Origin: Phoronis australis
Taxonomy: Eukaryota > Phoronida > Phoronidae
NCBI GenBank assembly: GCA_002633005.1
Contig: NMRA01000364.1
Location: 57,075-121,074, forward strand
DNA length: 64,000 bases
Reading direction: 5' to 3'
The notes below the pieces were generated by a model, which was not told the DNA's origin, made no database searches, and worked only from the letters and a program-made list of their open reading frames with translations. Of this stretch, positions 26,301-41,300 are shown in pieces; position 1 is the first letter of the stretch; every line of letters starts with the position of its first letter. The position numbers and the translations under genes are program-made.

Positions 26301-29300
26301 CAGGTCAATTTCCACCAATGTCACCTGCTGGTGAATCCAAGAAAGACTGGGATGACTGTGAAAGCACTACTTTGGAAAATAACGCCAGTCGTCGGACTTG
26401 TGTATTCAAAGCATTGCAATAATGTATTAATATTAAAACCAAAAAAGAAACGAATCGTTTTTAATGAGCTGAAATATTATTTGAGCAGCTACAGTCCATG
26501 GATAATGAACAGAAAAATGACATACGTTGTACGTGGCAATCTTTAGTTTTTGAGACGAAGCAGATTACTACACTGCTCTTGTCTTTCCAATGCATTATGG
26601 GGGATCTTTCAGTTTGCCATCATCCCTTTATGAGAGCTTTCTCCTGTTCAGTGACCTTATCAGACTATGCCAGTTCTGAAAGTCTGATAATATCTGGCTA
26701 GTTAACTGCCGAGCACAGTCTTTTGTCCGGTATGACAACATGCAGGCCAATTATCTACCATGCTTCAAAGAGCTACTGAGACTATAATTTTTTCTGGACA
26801 GAATAAATTCTCTGAACTTCGGTTGTACTATGTCGATTTTGAGGATTCAAAACCTTAAAATGATCAGCATTTGTTGTGGAATTCAGATTATTGTTATTGG
26901 ATTGTGTTCAAACAGTTTAGAACATCTTTTACTTTTGACAGCGTAGCCTTCTCAGACTGGATAGGATCTTATCAAAGATTAGAGCAATTATTGATCAACA
27001 AAGAGCTGGCCCTCCAACCAAAAGAGATATTCGCTACACTCCATCTGGTCAACTGACCAACTTGTTTGTTTGCTATCCGATGAACCAAGGTGGGGTCAAT
27101 GGGGTGACATCACAGCTAACGTGTGGCTGTGTAACCTGATTCATTATTTGCAGTTTAAGGGGAAAGATTTAATTTCAGCATGATCGGACGTGTGTCTCGA
27201 GAATGTTTAGGGCAAAAGACTTGCTGATCTATGTATTTATTTTTTTATTATTTTTTTCGATAATGAAAGTTTGGTCATACTTGCACAGTGTATGCGAGTG
27301 CAATTGTTGTTTTCCACCATATTGTTCATAAGCCAATAATGTATCTGTGATGTCACTGGGTGTTTACGAGCCACCAATCGTCGCGCCACGCATTTGAAAA
27401 GTATCAGCAGCACCACAGATGAAATCCTGAAAATTGCCTTCGCCAGTTGATGTACTTTGCATATTAATATAATCATGTAAGGTTTTTCTCAAGTCTTTAC
27501 CAGCCAGCAAGATGGTTATCAGGCAAATGAGTGGTCAACTTACAGAGAATGTCCAGACGAGAGCCCAGACGTGAACTGCCTATGCTGTTGGTTGCTGTGC
27601 ACTCGTAGAAACCACGGTCACGCCGGTCCACCTTATCAATTTTGTATTTAGAAGAGTTAGACACCTACAAATAAAAAACCATGTTCAGGATCGTAAAAGT
27701 AACAAACAGTAAGATATAGTGGACAAGTGTTACTTTTAAATGATTTTGTATGAACAAAAACAAATTGTAATGAAATTTTAGTCTCTTGCAAACATTGTAT
27801 GGTGTAGTTGTCAGAACTAAGACTGAATTTGAGTATTTTGGATACCAGATTTGCATAATTTTCAGCAAAATCCAAACATCGAAAATTATAACTTTTCAGC
27901 ATATTAGTGGCATTGAAACTGTGTTTAGTTGGTACTTTTTCCAATTCCTTTGATCCTTTGAAACAGTTTAATACAAATAGTATTCTCTAAAGGTATTTAG
28001 TTCGTGAACTTTGCTTACAGTAGTGAGAAGATCAGGTTCCTTAAATAACTTTCATTGTGTAAATACATGCAGCAATGGTAATATATACGATGATAAGATA
28101 CCCAACAAAAAATAGCTTCTTGCTTCAAAAGTTATGCTCGTTTCTTAAACCAAGTGAAATCATTATTTGCAAAACAGTAATCATGAATCTGCACTGACCA
28201 ATGTTTTACCATCCCGTAAAAGTTTGGAATAACTTTTCATTGCAAGCGTCTATAAACATGTACTACCGCACTGGGTGTCAAAAAACAACGACCGACACCA
28301 CGAGTCACGAAGTCAGTTTGGCCAACATATATGCTCGAGAACACATGCCACAAAACTTGCAATATATAGTCCACCATCGCTTTAGCGTTTTGATAAGACA
28401 CAGCTATTCTTAAAAATAACATGGCAAAAACAGAATGATGTTACCTTCTTCACAAGTTGTTTCTTCAGATCTCGGACTATGCAGCCTCTCACGCTTTGTC
28501 ATTTTGACAATAGTATGTACTTAGCCGGAGATAGCCGAAATCAAACAAAGTAAACAATCTACCAATCACAGAAGTCGTAGGTCATCGTTTATGCCGGTGA
28601 CGACCATTATAAGTACCAGAGATCTGGCTATTCATTGATTACATTGCTACATTTAGATTGAAGCAAAGAAAGTTTCTGGCTTTGCAGCTCAAGATTTTGG
28701 TTAAAATAATTGAATATATATATATAATTATATATTTTTTAATTTCTAGTTTACAAAATCTTACGTTTGCACTTTATTAGCTTATCACACGTCAGCAAAT
28801 AATCTGCTTCTAATTTGCAAATTTTGCCTGGTCTAGCATATTACACGCGAATTACTAGCCAAATGTCTATACAAATCTGCATTTTTTTGCATATGGTACA
28901 CAGGACTGAGCTGTTAACAAACAGCATTTTGTAACACCTTGAGCATTTGCAAAAATGCACCAACACCTTTGATAAAAATAAAAAAGTCAAGTTTAGAAAT
29001 TATCTTTTTGTCCCAATGAGAAGAACTTTCATTGCAAAACAATATCTGACACCGCAACACCAATAAAATGATGGGTGAGTGACCTACATTCCCAGGAAAC
29101 AATTAGATAACTTTGATGCAGTTAAATTACCAGTATGAACAGCAACCATCGTATTTTGACACGTGTGCAAGACTACCTCTACAAAATAGCCCTGTATATG
29201 GTTGCATAATGCGAAAACAGACAATCAATTGTCACAAGAATTTATCAGCGCCTCGAATTTGAGAACGTACCACGCAAGCAGGCTCCAACACGGCCAACTG

Positions 29301-32300
29301 CTGTGCATTGGGTACGGTGGTTAATGAACACACAGCACAAGACAAAAGCAGACAAAATACCCCTTCCCTGTGATGGCTACTTCAGTTAACAGCAACAGCG
29401 GATGATAATAACCACTATGGCAGCAAAATTTTAGTTTAATTACAGAATGGCTTAGCAAACTGATTATTCCCTTCAGTCATGAGGGGAGAAAACTCTGAAT
29501 ATGAAATTGGCTTCTGTCCAGCCATCATGACATGGAATGCTGGGCAATTTTGTACAACTGCTTGTGGTGTACTGTATTGACGGATACCAATCACCAGGGT
29601 TCAAATTCAGCAACCAAAGGGGCTTTATTTGATACAGAAAAGATTTTTAAGCTCGTGCGAGTGAAGATGCCTACTTTTTTATTGTTATGGTCTGTCCACA
29701 TGTAGGTAGGAGCTGGAATTCCCTCAGCGTAACAATAAAAGGCGACAGTATCACCCTCTCTCAAGACACCATCCGGTCTGTGACCCACTTTGACCACGCG
29801 AGCTTTGCCTGCATAAAATTTCGGAGATTAGTTATGCTAGGAAGATACGAGTTCAAAACAAAATTGGAGCTTTTACATTCTATCTAAGGGCGACTAAACT
29901 GAACATAGTATTATGGGTTTGAGTGAGGTAAAGTGGAATTCTGTACACGAAGTACCACTATAAACAGTTGTAACCCCAAGCAGCAAACAGCTGAAGAAGA
30001 CAGTGCGAATAGCGATGAAAGCTTTCAAAACGAAGATGTAACACTGTCACCATTGAACGATCAGTAGCCCCACCTGTATACAAAATTTGTAGAATGCAAA
30101 GCAATAATTTTCAATGACAATTCATTCAAGCTCCCTGTTTCTTTGACAGTGGTTTGCAGCGCAACGACAAAGCACACAGCCAAGAGAAACAAGAACAAGT
30201 GTCGTTTTAATAATAAGTTTTCTTTTGTCTCTCGGACGTCTGCCTTGTTGTTGTGCTGCAAACAACTGTCAAAGATACAAATATCATTGAAAATTACTAA
30301 TCGTGAACACTGTTGTTGTGTATTCAACAAATTTTGTCTACAAGTAGGATATCAACAACTTTCTCTGAACTTTAAGTGACCAATACATACTGTTCGATAG
30401 AGTTGTTACATAGAAAGTGTTAGTAGGTAGACTGGCTCCATAGCTGTTAACGGCAATTGCGTACACGGCGTACTTTGCTTTGTAGTCCAAATGCTGAATT
30501 TCCAGATAACGGTTCGTGATGTTCTGTAACAGAAGGGACAACAAGAATGCCACAATTATGGCAGACAATAGGTGAATTTCGAAATAGCTACGCCATATTA
30601 AAATTCACTATCCCACCAGACAGCCATCAGGTCTTTGGTGGACAGGCATTCAGCGCCACCTACAGATGCCATGCAATAGAGATAGGATAATTCAACCCAC
30701 TGGTAACTATGAGCAGCGTATGCACACCTCCCTACTTTCATGATGCTGGAAAATTTCCACTGCTGTGCAAAGGGGTGTACTAATAGCCAACGGTAAAAGG
30801 CTAAACCTCTTGTCAATATGCAGGACATCATGCTGCGAACATTTCCCACTGCCACAATCTACAGCTGCTGTGACCGATAAAGTGGGAGAATTTCCATTCC
30901 AGCCGATGCCAAAAAGCAAAAAATAAACGAATGAACTTAACCTAATGAGACAATGGAAGTGGCCGACAGAGGATTTACTTTAATGAACCACTATGCACTT
31001 GCATTCAGTTGCCATGACGTGGAACAATAGGTCACTTTGACTAGCACTGTAGAGTCCTATGAAAAGGTAATCTTGCTAACATACCGTGTATACAGTCTCA
31101 TCAGTGTAAGACGCGAGATATTTCTTCACGTAGACTTCGTAAACCACGTTCTGAGGGTTGCGTAAAGGCTCCTGCCAGTGAAGTTTGATGACTTTCAGCC
31201 CAGACGTGGCATAGAATCTCGATGGTGGAGAGGGAAGCATCTCTGCATGAAAACGATGCTGATGACAACCAAGTCCATTGTTTTTCAAAGAAGCTTGATG
31301 AGACAGTTTTAAGATAAACACTACACTATGCATACAGCAGTGAATTTATGTTAAATTTCTTAGTTTCTACAAACGAAAAAATGAATCATTTACGTAATGA
31401 AGTGCAGTCTTACAACACATTTGAAACCCCATCTTGTTCTGTTTAAGCTATATGAAACAACAAAATCAAAGCTAAACAAGTTGGTCTAACAAAATAAGTT
31501 TTGAAATTTTCTAGACTGACAGTGCTATATTTGTGTTTCCACGATGATCACCTTGGGTTGGGTGTAATCTTTGGACTTAAAATCAAACCCGACATTGGTT
31601 TGGCATTTCTTATTCTACTTTAATGCAAACTCAAGATATGTGTATATTTATTCTATGCTCGAGTACATAATGTCTCGCGTGGATGATCCCAGTTTGCACT
31701 TAATGCTAAGGGTTTGAGCTAGAAATTTTGAGTTTTTACACAAAATTTCAATGTTTTACTTTAAATTGTAGCACAAATTTAAGGGTCACAAGAAACAAAC
31801 TTGGACTAGAAGCTTAAACTGCATGACCATGATGTGGCGAAGCATAGACGAATAGCCACGTATTGAATTCGTTCAAAAATTGAACGGAAAATGCCCACTC
31901 TTCCAATGCATAATTTGCTAAATATGGGAGCTGTTTGAGATGACTTCAACAAATTTACTACCACCAAACAAATCTCTTGAGCCTTCTGATCTTTGGCGCT
32001 TTTCATAACTTTAGATACTGATTTTTTCAGTGGATGGAAGATGGAAAAAACTTCAAATCTATAAATCTTATCTTGCTCATCTCACTATACCCCCAAGACA
32101 TCAATGACTCATTGCTACTTACTGGCACCAACATGGAGACAGGTGAACACTGACGGAGTGTGAGTCAAGCAGGCCTGCTGACTGAAATTGACACCTTTCC
32201 TCTGGTCACAGAAGCCAAGACATTCCGACGGCACGTTGCTCTTGGAACAGCACGACGAGTGATTTGCGGAACCTGTAAAACAACGAACATTGTATATTCA

Positions 32301-35300
32301 TCGCTTCCTCAAACACACCAGCTACGTTGAACTGGGCTCCTTATGAGAACTGTTGCTTGTGACAGCCCTACATCTGCAATTTTACAGTCCATACCTGCCT
32401 GGTCTACTATATCATGCATGACTGAACAAATCTTGGTATTTAACATATTGCCATTTTGGTAGCGCATTCCTAGTGACTAATAGAGCTAGAACTATCATTA
32501 GCTATTGACTGCTAAGTAGTTAAAATCAGGTCAAAAGGTTGGTGCCACATTCTTATCAAGTTAAACTGAGATCAATTCAACTCTTGAGTGATTTTAAAAT
32601 TCCTGTAAATTAGACGTCAAACGTTAGAGCCAGCAGTGGATGTAAATACGTATCCATGTATTAATAAAATGTTGCTGCATAAGGGTTCTGATTCTACATG
32701 CAAGTACACCTTTGAAAATGAAGCAGTACCTGAAACACATGGCAGTATCTTGGAGACATCAGATAAACACTGGGTACTCGGCACCGCAACGTTGCCATTA
32801 CAGTAGACCAGACACTGTCGCTGGACACCAGCCTTCACACAGCATCTGGTGTTGTCTATCCCGGAACCGTTGGTAGCATTGAGTGGAGGAGGCACTGGAA
32901 TGTACAAACCGTGTAAATCTTAGGGTGAACAACTGACCTCCATAAACTTCTGCATTTAGTCCAGTAGGTGAACCCATGTCAAGTGTATGCCGATTACAAT
33001 TTCAGTGCAGATTTGCTTGTAATACTAAACAGTATGGACAATTATGATATTCAGATCAGACACCTAACAGCCTGACCGATGTACCAGTATTTTCAACAGC
33101 AACACAGCTGTAAACATTTACAACAAATACAATAAAGATAGTTCTCCCATGGCATTGCAGATAGCTGTGTTACAAATCACGCACATGATATACGTTAGAA
33201 GGAACCAAACCTCAGTTCTATGAAAATGTAATACAAAAATTTTTAATTTAGGCCCAACAAAAATTAAGCGTTGGAGCCATAATAAAATGTAAAAGCATTA
33301 ATGTTCAACAGACTGTGTCAATTATTCAGTTTGCTGGAAGAGTCATTTTTCTGTTCTAGTATCTAAAACCGCAGAATATGATTGCCACGGCTAACTTACC
33401 ATTGGTGGGCAAGGTGTCTACTCTGACCTCTGGGGTCATGATACTGCTCCCGTAAGAGTTGTAGGCGGCGACACTGAGGTAGTACCGAGTGTCGGGCTCA
33501 AGTTTCTGAACTCGACGCGTGTAAATAGTGACATTGATTAATGCACTTGTATTATACTGAAATAAAATGACAAAAAGCAGGTATTACGTGTATGCATGGA
33601 TTTAGGCTTGTGTGCCTGCACCAAGAACAAAGCATTTTTTTCATAGAAAATTTTGCATATCAGAAAATTTTCTACTTATAAGTGTTTTGCAAACAGGCAA
33701 CAATCCCTTACATGTGTGCACCTCAAAAGCTGGGTCTTATCCATGTTTTTTTTTCTAATTTCAAATATTTTCCATTATTAAATTGAACACAGAATGTCTA
33801 TAATTTTGTACTAGATAAGTACAGTTTCACTCGCATCATATTTTAGCATGTGTCAAATATCGCACATAGGCGCACCTTTTTAAACAGGTGCACGTGCCAC
33901 AGAAACAGGAAGGCAAGTGAAGTGCCATTTAAGGTATGTAGAGCCCTAGAAAACTGTCCCAATTTGGTAAACTTCGAAACGTTGTATCTCAGAAATGGCT
34001 GATTGTATTCATATGAAACTTTTACTGAGATATCATGTCGGGTGCTTTATGCACTATTCTCTAAAACGTTGGTAGGAATTGTTTTTAAAAGGTTTCCTTT
34101 TTGCATGAAGGGCTATCAAAAATATGAGTTTTATGATTTTCATCAAAGAACTCTTAAAGTTGCATAAAACAAAAATGATGTATTTTAGAAATTAAACTGT
34201 AACAACTTTTTGAGATCTCATCTTAACATTTATATCAAATAAAATTTAATCATGTTATTGATACAGTTGTTGAGCTTTCAGTGTGCTCTTGCTAAATTTT
34301 ATCAATCAGACGAAGTCATATAAACCCAATTAATGGCATATAGGTAAAAAGTCAAACTCAAAATTCTACAGGCTTACTTTATTCAAAAAACTTACTTTAG
34401 CCAAGTTAAAACCTACACTTTTATAAATATTTGGCTAAATCCATACACTAGCCAATAAGGTCCTACATAACCTTCCAATTTGGCATAACGATGTGATCAC
34501 ACACTTTCCCCTGACCTAGAAGGAAACAATTGGCGCACTGGTCTTTTAAGATTTTACGACGCTACCTTTTTCCTTCTAGTTAAAACATCTAAATTTTAAA
34601 ATCCATTCACATTGAATGGACAATGCTTTAAAGTTTTTGAAAAAAGCAAAAAACATCTTTTAGCAAAATAAATCAAAGCAAGATACGAAGCACAACTCAT
34701 GGTTATGAACTTAAAACAGCCTTTTGTGTACTATATTAAGATTGCATTGTTTTGTTAGAATTTTGTAATCTGAAACTAGTTGGTACACGACAATTACCTT
34801 GACAGTGAAATTCTTCATAGGGTCATCTTTTCGTACCAAGATTGTGTACCCATCCACACCAGCTGGTGTGCTGACGGGTTTGGTCCAGCCAATGGTGATG
34901 CTGGAGTGATCGCGGCCTGCGACGAACAAATTTAGTGGGAAGCTGGGCAAAACCGCTGAAATAGAGATAGACCATCACAGCTTAGCGCAGAATTTTTGCC
35001 TCGCCACGTGCAAATGGCAAGGAAAAGAGAGTAGAAAAACCCACAGTAAAAGTGCAGAATCATTCACCGGTTCATTGTTTCACGTTTTGACACCCAAGAC
35101 TGGACAATTCAAATATCCTTCATCTTGCATTTGGTTATCAGAAATAGACAGCGATCCCACAAAATTTTGAAAGTTTTGTAAAAAATGGATAATGCATAAC
35201 GGTATTTTGATTGTGAAGTGAGCTTTAATGGGAAATTTAGGGAGTACGCCCTGGATATGCTGTTGTCACTGATCTGAATAGGCCGGCCTTTGTCTGGTCT

Positions 35301-38300
35301 TCAGGTTTGGGTAATAAAACAACTTGGTAGGACTATTAGAAAGACAATCAAATCAGCTGATCTAAATTACAGCTATCTCCCACAAAACTTGGCAGATTTT
35401 TGTGGGGGAAAAAAGCTCCGTTTCCCTCCTCAAAATGGCCAAATATGAAATCATACGTCTTAATACTTCAGGCAACTCTTATCCTAATACTGTCAGATTA
35501 AAGTACAAGAAAGAGTAGTCGGACTTATGGTTTTCTGACCACCTGCTTCTCTTTGCAGTCCACCACTATCAAGCAACACAAATTGTGCTTTGTTGGTTTT
35601 TTATTATGTTCTTTCAAAATGTCAGATTCTTGTTCAAAACAAGACAGTACCTAGCCAAAATAGGCAGAAATTAACGCTGTTTTTGTTTTCTGGCAGTCTT
35701 TTTGTCAACACAGAGCTGCAAGTGCTCCCCCCTAGCGAGAGAATAAAAAGTCATAACTTACTCCTATGAGCAATCTTGCCATTCAAGAACCTGAAAGCAT
35801 TCTATTGATGTTCAAACCCGCCCTGTTCAAACAGTAATTGTTAACAAAGGTACCCAGTGTATGCTCGGGTAAAACTACTGATAGTGCAAAGCATGAAGTT
35901 ACTGTGACTAATATAATTTTTCTACCTTAATCTCTTTAATCCCACAGCTGCAGATACATGCTCAATACTTACGCCGACCTTCTTTCAGACATTGTATGCC
36001 TACTGATATATGAGCGACACAAGACAGTAGCGACACGCCAAGCTCGGTGCCCTTGTGTGCTTGACAGAGAGGCAAGCAATTTTCGGATACGCCTTTTCTT
36101 CGACAGCACGGGGAGTGGTCGGCGCCATCTAGAGAAAAAGAATGGCATCAATAGACACTAACGTAGAGATTCTCAGCAAAATCACTTGACCTGTATGTGG
36201 ACATTTAGACACAGAGGTTTTTGTTGCGAATTATGCTACCAAAAGGTGATTTTAAGATAACATTGAATAATTATTAAAACTCAAGTACTATTCAACATCT
36301 ATCTTCCTCTGAGTCATTATGACAAATGCTCTTGTACAGGCACACAATGTCACAGTTGCCCTAATGCAGAATGCAGAATGTTTTCTGAAATATCATTCAC
36401 AGCACCCTTTATACATTCAAAGGAAACTGAATCAAATTCTACTCCGTCGCTGGTCAAGATGCCTGAACTTATCTTTCACTTGCAAAAGGGATCCATTCAA
36501 GATCACTTCATGCAGGCTAACAATACCAAGACCACCAACCCCCAAATATATACCGTAAACGTTCGGGTTAACGCCCTGGGCGGTTAAATTGGCAAACCTA
36601 AAAAATCGGGGGTGGGCGGTTAACCAGACATGGGCGCTTAAACGTGAAACTTCGAAAAATCCAGGGTGGGCGGTTAACCGAACATGGGCGCTTATTACGA
36701 CAGACAAGAGCCCTGGGCGGTTTATTTTACCTCGTGATCTAAGTACCCACACCACACACATAGTCGTAGGCCTACTCGGAACGCGTAACACTTTTCAAAG
36801 AGCGTTATCGTCACGTCGCCACATGACGGGAAAAATGTCATAACAGCGGATGATCCTAACAAAGGTTATCATGACCTCAGATTAGTTATTCACTATTAAA
36901 TTTACAGAATTGCTGAGTAATAGCCCCGTGCCGTCCTGCGGTCTTGTTATTTAGCCCTGTAGTGTAAAGCGCAGATGACCAGTGACCACGCAGCCTCTAC
37001 TTGGATTGCAACTATTTCATCTTGCTAAAGTGCGCGCGTGCAAGCTTCACGTGTTGCAGAGGTCACAGCAGACGTCAGATTTATGGTTACGGTCTCGTAC
37101 TAGCTGCCAAGTTCAGTCAGAGAGCAGTTTTAAATTTGGTTGTAATAAAAAATTGAAAACCTTAATTCAGATGTTTTTTTGTGTGTTTGGGATGTTTATA
37201 GTCAACACTCCGTGACTCAATGACATTTTCAGCGTATGGTTCTGTGGCTTGCTGTTTTATCTCGACTGCCCGGCATTGCTCACTTGCCGTTGCGCCAAAC
37301 ATGCTCGGCAAAGAAGTAGGCCCAAGACAAGAATCGGGNGAATGCTCTTGTACAGGCACACAATGTCACAGTTGCCCTAATGCAGAATGCAGAATGTTTT
37401 CTGAAATATCATTCACAGCACCCTTTATACATTCAAAGGAAACTGAATCAAATTCTACTCCGTTGCTGGTCAAGACGCCTGAACTTATCTTTCACTTGCA
37501 AAAGGGATCCATTCAAGATCACTTCATGCAGGCTAACAATACCAAGACTACCAAGCCCCAAATATATACTAGCATTGTCGTTCGTTTCCGTGAGTGCGAC
37601 AGAGGGCGGTCAAAAATTTTTGAAGTCCAATAAAAATTGAAAAAAGCTGCATTAAACCTTCTGGACATAGGTCTCAGTTAATACCATATGCTATCACCAA
37701 TCGCTTTCAATTTTCTATTGCTAATTTGGGCAAAAACCAACACAAAGAATCATGTCTTCCCTTACCAATACCCACTCGTTAGTTTTTTGCCATTTACACC
37801 AGACGTCACCCCATTTGTATCTCTTTAATTTTTAAAGTGCTAAGACAAGAGGTTATTCACTACTAGCACATAATGCTTTACGCATGCTTTCATTGCTTCA
37901 GAATAGCCAGAGTAGCTGAAGAGTGAATCGAGTAAATTTAAATGCTGAGAAATTACAGCTGTCCTAAATGAAATCAATTCCTCACCTGAGGCACACAGCA
38001 GTACATCCTTTGCTTTGGAAGCACAATCAAGGTATAAAAGTGCCGCAATGGGGTTTAAGTTGAGATTACACAGGTCCAAGCACCTGCCAGAGATACCTCT
38101 GGCAACACAGCAAGCTAGGAGAATAACCAGGAAAGAGTTGATCAGAGTACACTACAGGAATGTAGAGTGAAGATCACAAGATGATATGAATGGCTGAAGA
38201 CAATAATGACAAAAAATGTACATAATTATTCAGACAATACCAGACATACAATTTATGGCTATAAAATCAAAAATAGGATAAAGCCTGTGTGTTGAATTGT

Positions 38301-41300
38301 GGCCCAGCAAAACTAGGTTACACAAAATTGATTTTAAGAGATAACCTCCATAAAAATTATAACACATTATCAAGTTTTTCAAAATTTTGCTTGGTTTATA
38401 TCATTTTTGCAGGACCTAAATTTGGAAAGTGTTAAGAAAACAATAACACCATTAAAGTCATGTTTACCTATGAAATGTGGGAGAACTGTTTTTCAATAAG
38501 GATAAGAATTAAATACAGGTCATATTCATAGTTCATTAAGCCATTAATTATTGCAAAATAATAAAGAATGAGCGAATAGAACTACGCATTTTATACAAAA
38601 AGGGAATTATCTGAAAACAAAATGTAAAGAATCAGACTACACACTCGACACAAATAAAGTGTTTGCATTTTCTGCGAATTTCCGTGATATAATTCTTAGT
38701 ATTTACCAAGACTCATCCATGTTACGATTCTGAAAATCATTCCATGAGATATTTTTTTTCAACACAAAAGTGGACTAACCAAAGTTTTCTACAGACAAGT
38801 CCGGGGCATTTATTAAAAAAATATCAGTTTAGGAACCAAAATTCAATTCTCAACATACATACCCATCAGTGTAAATTTTGAAGTTTCTCTGCAGCAGAAA
38901 ATATTGATTTTTGCAGTAAAAACCCCGCATAGTTGGGATTATTGCTGGACTGGATCTACTTCTTGAAATTATAAGTTATTAGTTTTGACCAGAATTACAT
39001 AAAAAAAATCATTGTTTTGAGAATAAGTACCACCCTACCTCTGAGGTCACGGGGTTTGTCCTCTGTGGGAATGACCCCCGTGGGTGGAACCCACTTGTCA
39101 GCGTCATCAGTGGTGAGTGTGTTAAAGTAGATCCTGTTGGACGGCAGGCTCGTTCCATTAACTCCCTGCGAGCTCACTTGGACCCAGTATTTTGTTTGCG
39201 ACAAGAGATTTTTCAAAAGAACTGTCAGTGCACCGGTGATCCTCTACAAAGAGACTCACACTTAGCCAAATATGAGGGCTACACAAAAAAAGTCATTCAG
39301 TTATCAGTATCATGCATATCAATATCCTGTGATACCAGTACAACTTGTGATGAGAGCTGCATATCAATATCAGTTACCAGCTTTAAGCTGATATTTGCGA
39401 TAAGAGCTCTATATCAATAGCAGTAATCAATACGCTTATCAATATGTTGCAATTCCAAAACAACATGCCATGTGAGCAACACATCAGTGTCAGTTACTAC
39501 TGTTGCGTATCAATACCTTAAGAAACTAATACAACTCACAACGTAAGAAAACCATTACACAATAGAAAGGAATTTTATATCGCTTTCTCATAAGAGGATT
39601 AACTACCGGAGTTAACCTTTCCCACTTACCAAAACTTTGGTAAAAGCGAAGTTTTGCCTCTAATGAGAAAGCGACGTTAATGCATCGTGTACCTGAACTA
39701 AAGGGCATGAGTCACAGCTTGAACCGACATTGAGCAGTCAATTCATCCAGAGAACATCTGACGTCCTCGGGTGGTCATACAGAAACTTAATTTTGGCACA
39801 AATACACCTTTTCACCACAGAGTTGACGATAAAAATTGGGAAATTCCCCTCTAAACATTGGCGCATGTCCTCTTATGTTCCCATTAATTCTACATCCTTC
39901 ATACCCTTTTAGGAACTCCACCAATGAGCGGCGAGTATGTTACTACGTATTGTGTGACTTTCTCTGGGTTCTTAGTTGGCACGTCCCAACGGACTTGTGT
40001 ATTAACGCCGATACTGCCAAGCCTAACATTGGTTGGTGGACCTGGTATGTCAGCTGTAATGGACGGAAATGACAGGTTGAGACAATCATAAAAGCACTGC
40101 AAATGTTTCATTGATAATTGCCAATTCATACTCACAAGGTTGTTATATGCGAACATGGAGTTTGCAGTACACACATGGGCACGGTGACTGCTTGATGGTG
40201 TTAATGGCTAATGTCCAGGTAAGTGCCCATCTCCAATTTCTTAAAACTTACCGTTTAAGCACCTGTGTCTGGTCTCCCTTGATTTTCAGGCTAGACAACT
40301 TAAGTCCCAAAGGCATTGCACTTTTGTCTTAGAGTGAATATTTACGGTAAATTAACTGTAATAACAATAGCTTACTGTATACCCTCAAACTGACAATTAA
40401 TAATTAATGAACATTAAGCTCTTTGTTGTTAACAGTATCGTTAAGTGCAACAACTGAATACAAACAAGAGCAACGCAGAGCGTTGAAATTCGCCTACAAT
40501 TGCACCGCATACGGTATCCTTCTAGGGTTGTTTACTGGTACCATCAAGTGGCCAGTAGAGGGCATATATGTAGTATGTTGTACTTAGCAAAATGGAAAGG
40601 CATGGTCATTGTCTCCTCATAAGGCTAGGGGCAAAATGTGAGTAATCTTCATAATACAAGCACATCCTATACACCAGTTGCTTAAAGCACCACAGAAACA
40701 TAGAATTAAAAACAAATTAATTTACCAACATACGAGATTAGCACAGCACTAGAATGCCAGAAACAAATTTCTACTTGGAACTTTTCCTTCATAGTCACGA
40801 AGTAACATAAAGTATACACCTGAAGACCTATGAAAATACAGAGGTCAATGTAAAATACTAAAATTGTCACTAGAGGCAAATACTAANNNNNNNNNNNNNN
40901 NNNNNNNNNNNNNNNNNNNNNNNNNNNNNNNNNNNNNNNNNNNNNNNNNNNNNNNNNNNNNNNNNNNNNNNNNNNNNNNNNNNNNNNNNNNNNNNNNNNN
41001 NNNNNNNNNNNNNNNNNNNNNNNNNNNNNNNNNNNNNNNNNNNNNNNNNNNNNNNNNNNNNNNNNNNNNNNNNNNNNNNNNNNNNNNNNNNNNNNNNNNN
41101 NNNNNNNNNNNNNNNNNNNNNNNNNNNNNNNNNNNNNNNNNNNNNNNNNNNNNNNNNNNNNNNNNNNNNNNNNNNNNNNNNNNNNNNNNNNNCTTTGAGC
41201 GGTTTGGTTGATAGAGGGGTGGACGCACAAAAACAGACTCGAAAACACTAAACATGGCCATTAGGTGGCGCAAACTATGTCGAATCCATCTGAAAACGGC

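Noticed and set aside
40845-41273. Long open frames across the N gap
   Set aside because: They consist mostly of N; no information.
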